From assembly GCF_016735615.1 (NCBI RefSeq), contig NZ_JAERSF010000003.1:806001-870000 (forward strand): 64,000 nucleotides of DNA, written 5' to 3'. How positions within the stretch are numbered: the stretch's first letter is position 1; each line of letters begins with the position of its first letter. Source of the stretch: Flavobacterium tagetis (GTDB lineage Bacteria; Bacteroidota; Bacteroidia; Flavobacteriales; Flavobacteriaceae). Below, in pieces: positions 17,848-26,780 of the stretch. Below the pieces are notes generated by a model that saw nothing but the letters and a program-made list of their open reading frames with translations, was not told where the DNA came from and ran no database searches. The translations under genes and the position numbers were made by a program.

Positions 17848-19725
17848 ATGAACATTATTGACGTATCAATCATTTTAATCTATATCGTACTCTCGGTCGG
17901 TATCGGAATCTGGATTTCAAGAAAAGCATCAAAAGGACTTGATGATTATTTCCTTGGAGGGAAATCAATCAAATGGTATTTCTTAGGATTGAGCAATGGC
18001 TCAGGAATGTTTGATGTTTCAGGAACTTCCTGGATGATTGGAGTTTTATTTTTATATGGCGTAAAAAGTTTCATGTTTATGTGGCTTTGGCCAATCTGGA
18101 ATCAGATTTTTGTCATGATGTTTCTCGCAGTCTGGATTAGAAGATCAAAAGTAATGACGGGATCTGAATGGATTTTAACTCGTTTTGGAAGCGACAAAGC
18201 TGGAAAAGCATCGCATATTATTGTAGCTATTTTTGCTATTATTTCTACAATTGGTTTCATCGCTTATTTCTTTGTTGGAATCGGAAAATTTGTAACCATC
18301 ATTCTTCCTTGGGATTTAACAGTTCACATGAATGGTTCTGTTTTCTTGACTTCAGAACAAGCTTATGCATTGTTAATCATTTTCTTAACTACAATTTATA
18401 CGGTTAAAGGCGGAATGTTTTCTGTAGTTGCGACAGAAGTAGTGCAATATATTATTATGATTGTTGCCGGAGTTTTAATCGCGGGTTATGCATTCATCAA
18501 TTATACAGATATTCAAATCAATTCGGTTATTACGCCAGAATGGAAAAATGTTTTCTTCGGATGGGAATTTGAAACGCAATGGAGCGATAAATTCGAAACT
18601 TTCAACAGATTAATTGATACTGAAGGTTACAAAATGTTCGGCGCTTTCATTGGAATGACTTTATTCAAAGGATTTTTCGCGAGTGTTGCAGGACCAACTC
18701 CAAGTTATGATTTACAGCGTGTTCTTTCTACAAAATCTGTAAAAGAAGCGGCTTACATGAGTGGTTTTACCAACTTGATTTTATTTATTCCAAGATATTT
18801 ATTAATCACAGGAATTGTGGTTATTGCATTGGTAAATTTAGCTCCAGAATTAAACGCAAACGTTAATCTAACAGGAGCAGATTTAGAATTATTGATGCCA
18901 AAAGTTGTAAATCTTTATATCCCAGTTGGAATTAAAGGAATTCTTTTAGCAGGATTATTAGCCGCTTTCATGTCTGGATTCTCAGCCTTCGTAAATGCAG
19001 GTCCAGCGTATATTGTAAATGATATTTACAAAAAGTATTTCAAACCTGTTGCTTCAAACAAACACTATATTAAAGTAAGTCAGATTTCTTCTTTCTTGGT
19101 TGTTGGTCTTGGAGTTTTCATGGGATTCTTTGCAGATTCAATCAACTCATTAACACTTTGGATAACAAGTGCTTTATACGGAGGATACGTTGCAGCCAAC
19201 TTCTTAAAATGGATTTGGTGGCGTTTCAACGGATGGGGTTATTTCTGGGGAATGGTCGGCGGATTAATCGCAGCTTCTCTTCAATTCATTTTAGATCAAA
19301 ACAAAGGAAATTTAGCAGCTGGAACATTCTTGCATGATCTTTCGCAAGTACCATCGATTTATTTATTCCCATTAATTTTCGGAATGTCAATTTTAGGTTG
19401 TCTTTTAGGAACTTACTTAAGTAAACCAACTGATATGGAAGTTTTAAAATCTTTCTATTCAAACGTAAGACCTTGGGGATTCTGGACTCCAGTTTACAAA
19501 CAATTAAAAGCAGAAGATCAGTCTTTCCAAAAAAATAATGATTTCTATTTTGATATGATGAATTGTGTAATTGGTATTATCTGGCAGTCAAGCATGATTC
19601 TGCTTCCGATTTATTTCATTATTAGAGATTATCCAAAAGCTTTAGTAGCATTAGCAGTTTTCTTAGTGACGACTACAGTGCTGAAGTTTACTTGGTTGGA
19701 TCGAGTTAGGAAGATTGAAGAATAG
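17848..19725 (+). CDS. Sodium:solute symporter (SSS/SLC5 family)
   Basis: This 625-residue inner-membrane transporter has about 14 hydrophobic helices and family features: DYFLGGKSIKWYFLGLSNGSGMFDVSGTSWMIG in the first part, VATEVVQYIIMIVAGV, and GILLAGLLAAFMSGFSAFVNAGPAYIVNDIY around 370-400. SSS members couple Na+ entry to uptake of sugars, sialic acid or other small solutes. Sitting between GH92 and a cytoplasmic GH130 gene, it is the best candidate to import the sugar made in the periplasm, such as mannosyl-GlcNAc or monosaccharides. The substrate is inferred from context only. Confidence 0.87.
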   Translation: MNIIDVSIILIYIVLSVGIGIWISRKASKGLDDYFLGGKSIKWYFLGLSNGSGMFDVSGTSWMIGVLFLYGVKSFMFMWLWPIWNQIFVMMFLAVWIRRSKVMTGSEWILTRFGSDKAGKASHIIVAIFAIISTIGFIAYFFVGIGKFVTIILPWDLTVHMNGSVFLTSEQAYALLIIFLTTIYTVKGGMFSVVATEVVQYIIMIVAGVLIAGYAFINYTDIQINSVITPEWKNVFFGWEFETQWSDKFETFNRLIDTEGYKMFGAFIGMTLFKGFFASVAGPTPSYDLQRVLSTKSVKEAAYMSGFTNLILFIPRYLLITGIVVIALVNLAPELNANVNLTGADLELLMPKVVNLYIPVGIKGILLAGLLAAFMSGFSAFVNAGPAYIVNDIYKKYFKPVASNKHYIKVSQISSFLVVGLGVFMGFFADSINSLTLWITSALYGGYVAANFLKWIWWRFNGWGYFWGMVGGLIAASLQFILDQNKGNLAAGTFLHDLSQVPSIYLFPLIFGMSILGCLLGTYLSKPTDMEVLKSFYSNVRPWGFWTPVYKQLKAEDQSFQKNNDFYFDMMNCVIGIIWQSSMILLPIYFIIRDYPKALVALAVFLVTTTVLKFTWLDRVRKIEE

Positions 19726-19783
19726 ATATTTTGTAGAGGCAAGATTAAAGAAGCAAGATTTTAGAGTAGAGAATTTCTCCAAA

Positions 19784-19891
19784 GTTTGTCATTTCGACGA
19801 AGGAGAAATCTCCACGAGCAGCTCTACAAAGATTGGCAACTTACGAGATGGAGCTTCTTGCGAAGATTTCTCCTTCGTCGAAATGACAAAA
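19784..19891. repeat. Palindromic element (REP-like family B, copy 1)
   Basis: Left arm TTTGTCATTTCGACGAAGGA (from 19785) pairs with the right arm TCCTTCGTCGAAATGACAAA ending about 19890. The loop region holds ACAAAGATTGGCAACTTAC, nearly the same as the loop of the 24281-24387 element although the arms differ. An 82-codon open frame across it is produced by the repeat. Confidence 0.85.
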
Positions 19892-19974
19892 CTGTGTGTG
19901 ACGGCTCAAAGCACAGTCATAGACACAAGAATAAAAAACAAAAAACAAAAAACTAATAAATAAAAAAACAAAAA

Positions 19975-20940
19975 ATGAGTACTATTCCTTGGCAAGACAG
20001 ACCCGAAAACAGTAAAGATGTAATGTGGAGATATTCTGAGAATCCAATTATCGACAGATATTCGATTCCTTCATCAAACAGTATATTCAATAGTGCAGTT
20101 GTACCTTTTGGAGATGGATATGCTGGGGTTTTCAGATGTGATAATAAAGCAGTTCAGATGAATATTTTTGCTGGTTTCAGTAAAGATGGTATCAATTGGG
20201 ACATTAACCACGAACCAATTGTAATGCAGGCTGGAAATACAGAAATGATCGAATCTGCTTATAAATATGATCCTCGTGTGGTTTGGATCGAAGACCGTTA
20301 TTGGATTACTTGGTGCAATGGTTACAACGGACCAACAATTGGTATTGGTTACACTTTCGATTTTAAAGAATTTTTCCAATGCGAAAACGCCTTTTTACCA
20401 TTCAACAGAAACGGAGTTTTATTCCCGCAAAAAATTAACGGTAAATACGCAATGTTAAGCCGTCCAAGTGATAACGGACATACGCCTTTTGGAGATATCT
20501 GGATTAGCTACAGTCCAGACATGAAATATTGGGGAGAACACAGATTGGTGATGAAACCAAGTCCGTTTGAGCAAAGCGCTTGGCAATGTACAAAAGTAGG
20601 AGCAGGACCAATCCCAATCTTAACAGACGAAGGATGGTTAATGATTTACCACGGAGTTATCAATACTTGCAACGGTTTCCGTTATGCAATGGGTTCAGCA
20701 CTTTTGGATGTTGATTCTCCAGATCAGGTAAAATACAGAACGCAGCCTTATTTATTAGGACCGGCTGAGACTTACGAAATGGTTGGAGACGTGCCAAACG
20801 TAGTTTTCCCTTGCGCTGCTTTACACGATATTGAAGAAGATAAATTGGCAGTTTATTACGGAGCTGCAGATACTCACGTTGCAATCGCTTTCGGAAAACT
20901 GAGCGAAGTAATTGAGTTTACAAAAAATAATAGTTTATAA
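19975..20940 (+). CDS. GH130 beta-mannoside phosphorylase
   Basis: The 321-residue protein has the GH130 five-bladed propeller pattern: NPIIDRYSIPSSNSIFNSAV near 23-42, the catalytic Asp D99 in KYDPRVVWIED, and GAGPIPILTDEGWLMIYHGV near 210-230. It has no signal peptide, so it acts in the cytoplasm. Enzymes of this type phosphorolyse beta-1,4-mannosides; the N-glycan group converts Man-beta-1,4-GlcNAc and phosphate to mannose-1-phosphate and GlcNAc. The neighbouring asparaginase, GH20 and GH92 genes make that substrate likely here, but oligomannoside phosphorolysis is an alternative. It is followed by the CBM9-like gene after 8 bp. Confidence 0.88.
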   Translation: MSTIPWQDRPENSKDVMWRYSENPIIDRYSIPSSNSIFNSAVVPFGDGYAGVFRCDNKAVQMNIFAGFSKDGINWDINHEPIVMQAGNTEMIESAYKYDPRVVWIEDRYWITWCNGYNGPTIGIGYTFDFKEFFQCENAFLPFNRNGVLFPQKINGKYAMLSRPSDNGHTPFGDIWISYSPDMKYWGEHRLVMKPSPFEQSAWQCTKVGAGPIPILTDEGWLMIYHGVINTCNGFRYAMGSALLDVDSPDQVKYRTQPYLLGPAETYEMVGDVPNVVFPCAALHDIEEDKLAVYYGAADTHVAIAFGKLSEVIEFTKNNSL

Positions 20941-20948
20941 TATAAAAG

Positions 20949-22016
20949 ATGCATAGTAGAAGTAATTTATTGTCCCTTGCCGTTTTTTTTGTTGGATTGA
21001 TGGGTTATGCGCAATCTGAAAAACCGGTTATACCGAAAAGTTATATTGCCTATAAAACGTCAAGCGAAATTGTTATTGACGGCAATGAAGCAGACAAAGC
21101 TTGGGAAAAAGCATCTTGGACAACTCCTTTTGTCGACATAGAAGGTGTTGAAACTCCAAAATACAAAACTCAGGTTAAGATGCTCTGGGACGATAAATAC
21201 TACTATATCCTGGCAAAAATGGAAGAGCCTCATGTTTGGGCAAATCTAAGACAGCGCGATACAATTATTTTCTACAATAATGATTTTGAGGTTTTTATTG
21301 ATCCAGATAATGATACTCATAATTATTATGAATTAGAAATTAACGCATTAAATACTGCTTGGGATTTATTTATTAATAAACCTTACAGAGAAAAAAATAC
21401 GGTTTTAAACGACTGGAATATAACAGGTTTAAAATCGGCTGTAAAGGTTGATGGAACTTTAAATAATGCCTCAGATACAGATAAAGGCTGGACATTAGAA
21501 ATTGCAATTCCGTGGTCGGTTTATAAAACATCCTATTTTGATGACATTGTTCCAAAAGATAAGTTTTGGAGAGTCAATTTCTCTCGAGTGAATTGGCAGC
21601 ATTCTATCGTTGACGGAAAATACGAAAGAAAAAAAGATTCAGAAGGAAAGTTTCTCCCAGAATACAATTGGGTTTGGTCGCCTATGGGAGTGATAAATAT
21701 GCATGAGCCCGAAAAATGGGCTTATGTATACTTCTCTTCAAAAGAAAGCGATGATAAATTTACAATTCCGCAGGAAGAAAAAGTAAAATGGGAGCTTTAT
21801 ACTTTGTATCGTGCTCAAAAGAGATATTTTGATAAAAATAAATCATGGGCAAAATCACTGCAAAGTATCAGTAAAAAAAATATAGTTGTTGATGGAAAAG
21901 TTTTAAAACCAGTTTTAGAAAATCATTCATCAGGATTTAATATCTTGGTAAAGAGTCCTTTTTCAAACAAAACCTTAATAATTAAAGAAGATGGTAAAAT
22001 TATTACGAACGAATAA
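20949..22016 (+). CDS. Exported CBM9-like carbohydrate-binding protein
   Basis: The 355-residue protein has a signal peptide (SLAVFFVGLMGYAQ) and a CBM9-type beta-sandwich (about 30-260): IDGNEADKAWEKASWTTPFVDIEG, VKMLWDDKYYYILAKMEEPHVWA, DFEVFIDPDNDTHNYYELEINALNTAWDLF, and FWRVNFSRVNWQH. The aromatic residues and the Asp-rich FIDPDNDTHNY loop are typical of sugar and calcium sites. The last 90 residues are charged and unassigned. The gene overlaps the next by 26 bp, implying translational coupling and a joint role. It probably binds a sugar end in the periplasm, but may also act as an unrecognised enzyme subunit. Confidence 0.75.
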   Translation: MHSRSNLLSLAVFFVGLMGYAQSEKPVIPKSYIAYKTSSEIVIDGNEADKAWEKASWTTPFVDIEGVETPKYKTQVKMLWDDKYYYILAKMEEPHVWANLRQRDTIIFYNNDFEVFIDPDNDTHNYYELEINALNTAWDLFINKPYREKNTVLNDWNITGLKSAVKVDGTLNNASDTDKGWTLEIAIPWSVYKTSYFDDIVPKDKFWRVNFSRVNWQHSIVDGKYERKKDSEGKFLPEYNWVWSPMGVINMHEPEKWAYVYFSSKESDDKFTIPQEEKVKWELYTLYRAQKRYFDKNKSWAKSLQSISKKNIVVDGKVLKPVLENHSSGFNILVKSPFSNKTLIIKEDGKIITNE

Positions 22017-23109
22017 GCTGCAAAAACTATCAAAAGTTTTAGTGTTAGCGCTTTCGCTGAGTTTATTCTCGTGCGGACAAAAAGAAAATATAGATCAGCA
22101 AAACGGTAAATTCACTTTTGGAGTCTGGACCACTGCCGACGCTAAAAAATCAGATGCAGATTATTCGAAAGAATTCAAAAAATACAAAGATGGCGGAATC
22201 GATGAAGTTTTAATTAACACGCAAACCGATCCGAAACTATTAGCAAGATTGGTTCCCCTTGCAACAAAAGAAGGACTAAAAGTGCACGCTTGGATTATGG
22301 CAATGAATCGTCCAAATGATTCAGTTGCTTTACAGCATCCAGATTGGTATCAAGTAAGCAAAGAAGGAAAATCTTGTTTTGATAACCGTCCGTATGTAGA
22401 TTATTACCAATGGCTTTGCCCAACTAAAGAAGAATCTAGAAACCACGTTTTAGGTTTAGTGGAAGGTTTAGCAAAAGTTGAAGGAATTGAAAGCGTACAT
22501 TTAGATTACATTCGTTTCCCAGATATTTTCCTGCCAATTAGTTTATTGCCAAAATACAACTTGGTTCAGGATGTAGAATTGCCGCAATTCGATTTCTGCT
22601 ATTGTGATGCCTGCGTAAGCAAATTTGAAAAAGAACATCACAAAAATCCAAAAAATAGCCACAACACTTCAATTGATATGGAGTGGAAAAACTTCCGTTT
22701 GAATGCAGTAAAAGCTGTGGTCGACGATGCTTATAAAATTGCCCATAAACACAATAAGAAATTAACGGCAGCCGTATTTCCTTATCCAGAAATGGCAGAT
22801 CACATGGTGCGCCAGCGTTGGGACAAATGGAATATTGACGAAGTATATCCAATGATTTATCATAGTTTTTATGATGAAGAAATTGACTGGGTAGGTTACG
22901 CAACCAAACAAGGTGTAGCCGATTTAGAAGGAAAACCGACAAAAGTAAATACAGGAATTTATATTCCAGGATTGAAATCGGATGCAGAATTGAAAGAAGC
23001 AATTTTGCTGGCTAAGAAAAATGGCGCAACCGGAGTTTCATTTTTTGACGGAAATGCTTTATCTGATAGTAATTTAAAAACAATTAAGTCCGTAAAAGCA
23101 TCGTTATAG
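21991..23109 (+). CDS. Putative glycoside hydrolase-like (beta/alpha)-barrel lipoprotein (GHL10/DUF187-like)
   Basis: The 372-residue protein has a lipoprotein signal with Cys at about 28 (LALSLSLFSCGQKE) and a barrel resembling the hypothetical glycoside hydrolase-like families: GVWTTADAKKSD, GLKVHAWIMAMNRPND, GIESVHLDYIRFPDIF, the CYCDACVSKFEKEH cysteine motif, and VYPMIYHSFYDEEIDWV. In related families the Asp of HLDYIRFP and acidic residues on later strands line the pocket; catalysis has not been established for this branch to my knowledge. The start at 21991 is needed for the signal and lies inside the previous gene. Its place next to glycosylasparaginase suggests an action on the core of N-glycans, which is inference. 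Confidence 0.65.
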   Translation: MVKLLRTNKLQKLSKVLVLALSLSLFSCGQKENIDQQNGKFTFGVWTTADAKKSDADYSKEFKKYKDGGIDEVLINTQTDPKLLARLVPLATKEGLKVHAWIMAMNRPNDSVALQHPDWYQVSKEGKSCFDNRPYVDYYQWLCPTKEESRNHVLGLVEGLAKVEGIESVHLDYIRFPDIFLPISLLPKYNLVQDVELPQFDFCYCDACVSKFEKEHHKNPKNSHNTSIDMEWKNFRLNAVKAVVDDAYKIAHKHNKKLTAAVFPYPEMADHMVRQRWDKWNIDEVYPMIYHSFYDEEIDWVGYATKQGVADLEGKPTKVNTGIYIPGLKSDAELKEAILLAKKNGATGVSFFDGNALSDSNLKTIKSVKASL

Positions 23110-23203
23110 TCGATTTTACTCGGATTAAAAATTTTTACGAAGTAAATTGCAGCGTCAAGAACAATTGAATTCTTAATGTTGAACCAAAAAACAAGAAAAC
23201 CAC

Positions 23204-24223
23204 ATGTCAAATAGAAGAGATTTTATCAAGAAAACAACTTTAGGCACTTTAGCTATAAGTTCTGTTTTAGGCGTAAGCGGATTTGCTGCGAATCATGAAA
23301 ACGAAGTTGAAGAACCAAAAGAAAAAAAGCAGACCAAACCAATTATTATTTCGACATGGAATCATGGTTTACCTGCTAATAAAGAATCTTGGAAGAATTT
23401 AAAAGAAGGAAAATCAGCTTTAGATGCAATCGAAGCTGGAATGAAAATACCTGAAGCCGATCCGAATGTCCGCAGTGTTGGTTATGGAGGATATCCGGAT
23501 CGCGAAGGAAAAGTTACTTTGGATGCCTGTATCATGGATCACAACAGTAATTGCGGTTCTGTTTGTTTTTTACAAGGAATCAAACACCCGATTTCTGTGG
23601 CTAAAAGAGTATTGCAAAATACGCCTCACGTAATGTTAGCAGGGCAAGGTGCATTGCAGTTTGCTTTGTCTGAAGGTTTTAAAGAAGAAAACTTACTAAC
23701 GCCAGAATCTGAAAAAGACTGGAAAAAATGGCTGGAAGATTCTAAATACAAACCAGTCATTAACATCGAAAACCACGACACCATAAGTATGCTAATGTTA
23801 GACCAAGAGGGCAATCTTTCTGGCGGCTGTACCACAAGTGGAGCAGCTTGGAAAATGCACGGACGCGTCGGTGACTCCCCAATAATCGGCGCGGGTCTTT
23901 TTTTGGACAACGAAGTAGGCGCAGCAGCTGCAACAGGTTTGGGCGAAGCAGTAATTAGAACTGCCGGAAGTGCTATGGTGGTAGAATTAATGCGTCAAGG
24001 AAAATCTCCTTATGACGCTTGTAAAGAAATCACAGAGCGCATTTACAACAAACACAAAAATCATAAGGACATGGAGTATCTGCAAGTTGGTTTTATTGCT
24101 TTAAATAAAAACGGCGAATATGCAGGTTACAGCTTAAGATCAGGATTTAATTACGCTGTTTCTGATGATGCAAAAGGGCATAGAATGGAAGACGCGAAAT
24201 TTAAAATGTCTTGGGATAAATAA
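23204..24223 (+). CDS. N4-(beta-N-acetylglucosaminyl)-L-asparaginase (glycosylasparaginase)
   Basis: This N-terminal nucleophile hydrolase cleaves the GlcNAc-Asn bond of glycoasparagine to give aspartate and the sugar amine. The 339-residue precursor begins with a Tat-type signal (SNRRDFIKKTTLGTLAISSVLG), so it is exported folded to the periplasm. The autoprocessing site is HDT with D192/T193; after cleavage T193 becomes the N-terminal nucleophile. LSGGCTTSGAAWKMHGRVGDSPIIGAG and NEVGAAAATGLGEAVIR match the substrate-binding region of the flavobacterial enzyme. It is the strongest evidence in the window that the locus targets Asn-linked glycans. The family normally needs a free alpha-amino and carboxyl group on the Asn, so peptide must be removed first. 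Confidence 0.92.
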   Translation: MSNRRDFIKKTTLGTLAISSVLGVSGFAANHENEVEEPKEKKQTKPIIISTWNHGLPANKESWKNLKEGKSALDAIEAGMKIPEADPNVRSVGYGGYPDREGKVTLDACIMDHNSNCGSVCFLQGIKHPISVAKRVLQNTPHVMLAGQGALQFALSEGFKEENLLTPESEKDWKKWLEDSKYKPVINIENHDTISMLMLDQEGNLSGGCTTSGAAWKMHGRVGDSPIIGAGLFLDNEVGAAAATGLGEAVIRTAGSAMVVELMRQGKSPYDACKEITERIYNKHKNHKDMEYLQVGFIALNKNGEYAGYSLRSGFNYAVSDDAKGHRMEDAKFKMSWDK

Positions 24224-24236
24224 TTATAACGTTTAG

Positions 24237-24272
24237 AACTTTGTCAAAGTTTGAAACTTTGACAAAGTTTTT
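24237..24272 (+). terminator. Intrinsic terminator after the glycosylasparaginase gene
   Basis: AACTTTGTCAAAGTTT (24237-24252) pairs perfectly with AAACTTTGACAAAGTT (24254-24269), followed by TTTT. Confidence 0.8.
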
Positions 24273-24280
24273 TCGACACT

Positions 24281-24387
24281 GTTTTGTCATCCTGAGGAAC
24301 GAAGGATCACACAAGTAGATCGACAAAGATTGGCGAGTTACTTTGAGGAATTTCTAGTGTGATCCTTCGTTCCTCAGGATGACAAAC
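24281..24387. repeat. Palindromic element (REP-like family B, copy 2)
   Basis: Arm GTCATCCTGAGGAACGAAGG (about 24286-24305) and its complement CCTTCGTTCCTCAGGATGAC (about 24364-24383) extend outward to 24281/24387 and inward to GATCACAC/GTGTGATC. The loop holds ACAAAGATTGGCGAGTTAC, shared with the 19784-19891 element. Confidence 0.85.
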
Positions 24388-24455
24388 TAAACCTAAAAAA
24401 CTAAATCTTTAAAAGTTCTTAATAAGTAACTTTTAGAGAAACCAAAAAACAAAGA

Positions 24456-26768
24456 ATGAAAAAATTAGTATTCCTATTAACCCTAATCTCTTCAATTTTC
24501 TCGGCAAATGCGCAGAAAATTTATACGGAAAATGATATTCGCATCATTCCTAAACCGACTCAGACCCTTATTAAAACAGGTGTTTTTGAATTTACAAAAG
24601 ACACTAAGTTTGTAGTAAACGGTGATTTCCAAAAAGATGCTGCAAATGCTTTGGCTTCTAAATTTGGGACTGCTGCAGGATGGAAACCAGAAGTGACTAC
24701 AAAAGCGCCTGCGAGTAATTATGTTTTATTGAAAACAGATCCGAACTTAAAGAATGAAGCTTACGTTTTAGATGTAAACCCGACTAATATTATTATTTCT
24801 GCGAAAGGGAATAATGGTTTTCTATACGCTTTAGAAAGCATCAGACAATTACTTCCTGAAGCAATTGAAAGTCAGTTTGCGATTACTTCTGCAAAATGGC
24901 AGATTCCAAGTTTAACGATTAATGACGAACCTCGTTTTAAATGGAGAGGTTTAATGCTGGATTTTTCACGTCATTTCTTTGATAAAAATTATGTTTTAGC
25001 GACAATCGACCGTTTGGCAGCACATAAAATGAATGTTCTGCACATGCATTTAGTAGACGATCAGGGGTGGAGAATTGAAATTAAAAAATATCCAAAACTA
25101 ACAGAAGTTGGTGCATGGAGAGTAGATCAGGAAAACAGAAGCTGGAATGCCAGATTAACGACAAATCCTGACGAAAAAGGAACTTATGGCGGATTCTTCA
25201 CACAAGAAGAATTAAAAGAAATTGTAAAATATGCCGCAACAAAAGGAATTGAAGTAATTCCGGAAATCGAAATGCCAGCACACGTAAGCAGTGCCATTGC
25301 ATCTTATCCGGAATTGGCTTGTTTCGATCAGAGAATTGGAGTTCCTTCTGGAGGAGTTTGGCCTTTAACAGATATTTACTGTGCAGGAAAAGAAACTACT
25401 TTTGAATTTTTGCAAAATGTAATTGATGAAGTAATTACCATTTTCCCTTCAAAATACATTCATATTGGTGGTGATGAAGCCACTAAAACGAATTGGGCAA
25501 AATGTCCGCACTGCCAAAAAAGAATCAAAGACGAGCGTTTGAAAAGTGTTGACGAATTACAAAGCTATTTTGTAAAACGTATGGAAAAATACATCAATTC
25601 AAAAGGTAAAAGAGTTATCGGTTGGGACGAAATTTTAGAAGGCGGTTTAGCTCCAGATGCGACAGTAATGAGTTGGAGAGGAATGAAAGGCGGAATTGAA
25701 GCAGCAGATCAAGGTCATGACGTAATTATGACACCAGAAACTCCTTGTTATTTCAACTTTTACCAAGGTCCTCAAAACGAAGAACCTTTAGCTTTTGATG
25801 CTTATAATCCGTTAAGCGAAGTGTACAAATTTGATCCTGTAGTTGCAACAATGACACCGCAGGAAGCAGCGCACGTATTAGGAGGACAAGCCAATTTATG
25901 GGCAGAACATATCGCGGGTCCAAAAGATTCTGAGTATATGATTTTTCCAAGATTAGCGGCTTTATCAGAAACATTATGGAGTCCGAAAGAAAAACGCAAT
26001 TGGAATGATTTTACATCAAGATTATTCTCAATGTTCAAACGTTACGATTATCAGGGATTGAATTATGCGAAAAGCGCTTATTTGGTAACCGCTTCTTCTA
26101 CAGCTGATTTGGGGAATAAACAAATCAAAGTAGAGTTGAAAAATGAGTTCCCAAATCCAGATATCCGTTATGTTTTAGGAAACCAAAGCATTGATCATCA
26201 TGCTATAAAATATACGACTCCAATTGAAATAAAAGAAACAACAGTTTTAAAAGCTTCTTTATTTCAGGATGACAAACCAGTTGGAAAAACATTCACAGAC
26301 ACTATAGTTTTCCATAAAGCATTTGCTCAAAAAGTAAAATATTTGACTCCGTTTAATAGTAATTATAAAGGAGATGCCAATACGATGGTTAATTCAATCA
26401 GAGGAAGTAAAAATTTCCATGACGGACAATGGCAGGCTTGGCTGGTTAATGATATGGAATTGGTAATTGATCTTGGAAAAGTAGAAAGTATAGAACAAGT
26501 AATTGTTGGAACTTTAGAAAGTCAGGGAGCAGGAGTTAATTTCCCAATTCAGGTGAAAGTTTTAATTTCTACTGATGGAATTAAATACACGCAAGTTGGA
26601 AAAGTAATGCGTCCGTATACGGTAAATCCAATTCCGGAATTGAAGGATTTCAAAATCAATTTCCAAAAACAAAATGCACGTTTTGTAAAAGTAATTGGAG
26701 GCAACTTAAAGAAAAGTCCAAAAGGAGAAAGTTCATGGTTGTTTGTGGATGAGATTTTGGTGAATTAA
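24456..26768 (+). CDS. GH20 beta-N-acetylhexosaminidase
   Basis: The 770-residue exported enzyme removes terminal beta-GlcNAc or GalNAc by substrate-assisted catalysis. It has a signal peptide (LLTLISSIFSANAQ), an N-terminal GH20b domain (about 30-155), and a barrel (about 160-510) with FKWRGLMLDFSRHFF, LHMHLVDDQGWRIEIKKYP and the catalytic pair D340-E341 in IHIGGDEATKTNW. A chitobiase-C-like segment (about 545-620) and an F5/8-type domain (about 640-768) follow. It starts a tight run of glycosidase genes (12 bp to GH35, then 36, 3 and 15 bp), probably one operon, and should expose mannose by trimming antennal GlcNAc. Confidence 0.93.
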   Translation: MKKLVFLLTLISSIFSANAQKIYTENDIRIIPKPTQTLIKTGVFEFTKDTKFVVNGDFQKDAANALASKFGTAAGWKPEVTTKAPASNYVLLKTDPNLKNEAYVLDVNPTNIIISAKGNNGFLYALESIRQLLPEAIESQFAITSAKWQIPSLTINDEPRFKWRGLMLDFSRHFFDKNYVLATIDRLAAHKMNVLHMHLVDDQGWRIEIKKYPKLTEVGAWRVDQENRSWNARLTTNPDEKGTYGGFFTQEELKEIVKYAATKGIEVIPEIEMPAHVSSAIASYPELACFDQRIGVPSGGVWPLTDIYCAGKETTFEFLQNVIDEVITIFPSKYIHIGGDEATKTNWAKCPHCQKRIKDERLKSVDELQSYFVKRMEKYINSKGKRVIGWDEILEGGLAPDATVMSWRGMKGGIEAADQGHDVIMTPETPCYFNFYQGPQNEEPLAFDAYNPLSEVYKFDPVVATMTPQEAAHVLGGQANLWAEHIAGPKDSEYMIFPRLAALSETLWSPKEKRNWNDFTSRLFSMFKRYDYQGLNYAKSAYLVTASSTADLGNKQIKVELKNEFPNPDIRYVLGNQSIDHHAIKYTTPIEIKETTVLKASLFQDDKPVGKTFTDTIVFHKAFAQKVKYLTPFNSNYKGDANTMVNSIRGSKNFHDGQWQAWLVNDMELVIDLGKVESIEQVIVGTLESQGAGVNFPIQVKVLISTDGIKYTQVGKVMRPYTVNPIPELKDFKINFQKQNARFVKVIGGNLKKSPKGESSWLFVDEILVN

Positions 26769-26780
26769 ATGTTTTAAAAA

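Noticed and set aside
19715..19963. 82-codon plus-strand ORF between the symporter and GH130
   Set aside because: It overlaps the symporter stop and runs through the palindromic element at 19784-19891; its sequence is explained by the repeat and has no protein-like pattern.
22538..23002. 154-codon minus-strand ORF inside the barrel lipoprotein gene
   Set aside because: It lies wholly opposite a gene with clear signal peptide and family motifs; no independent evidence for coding.
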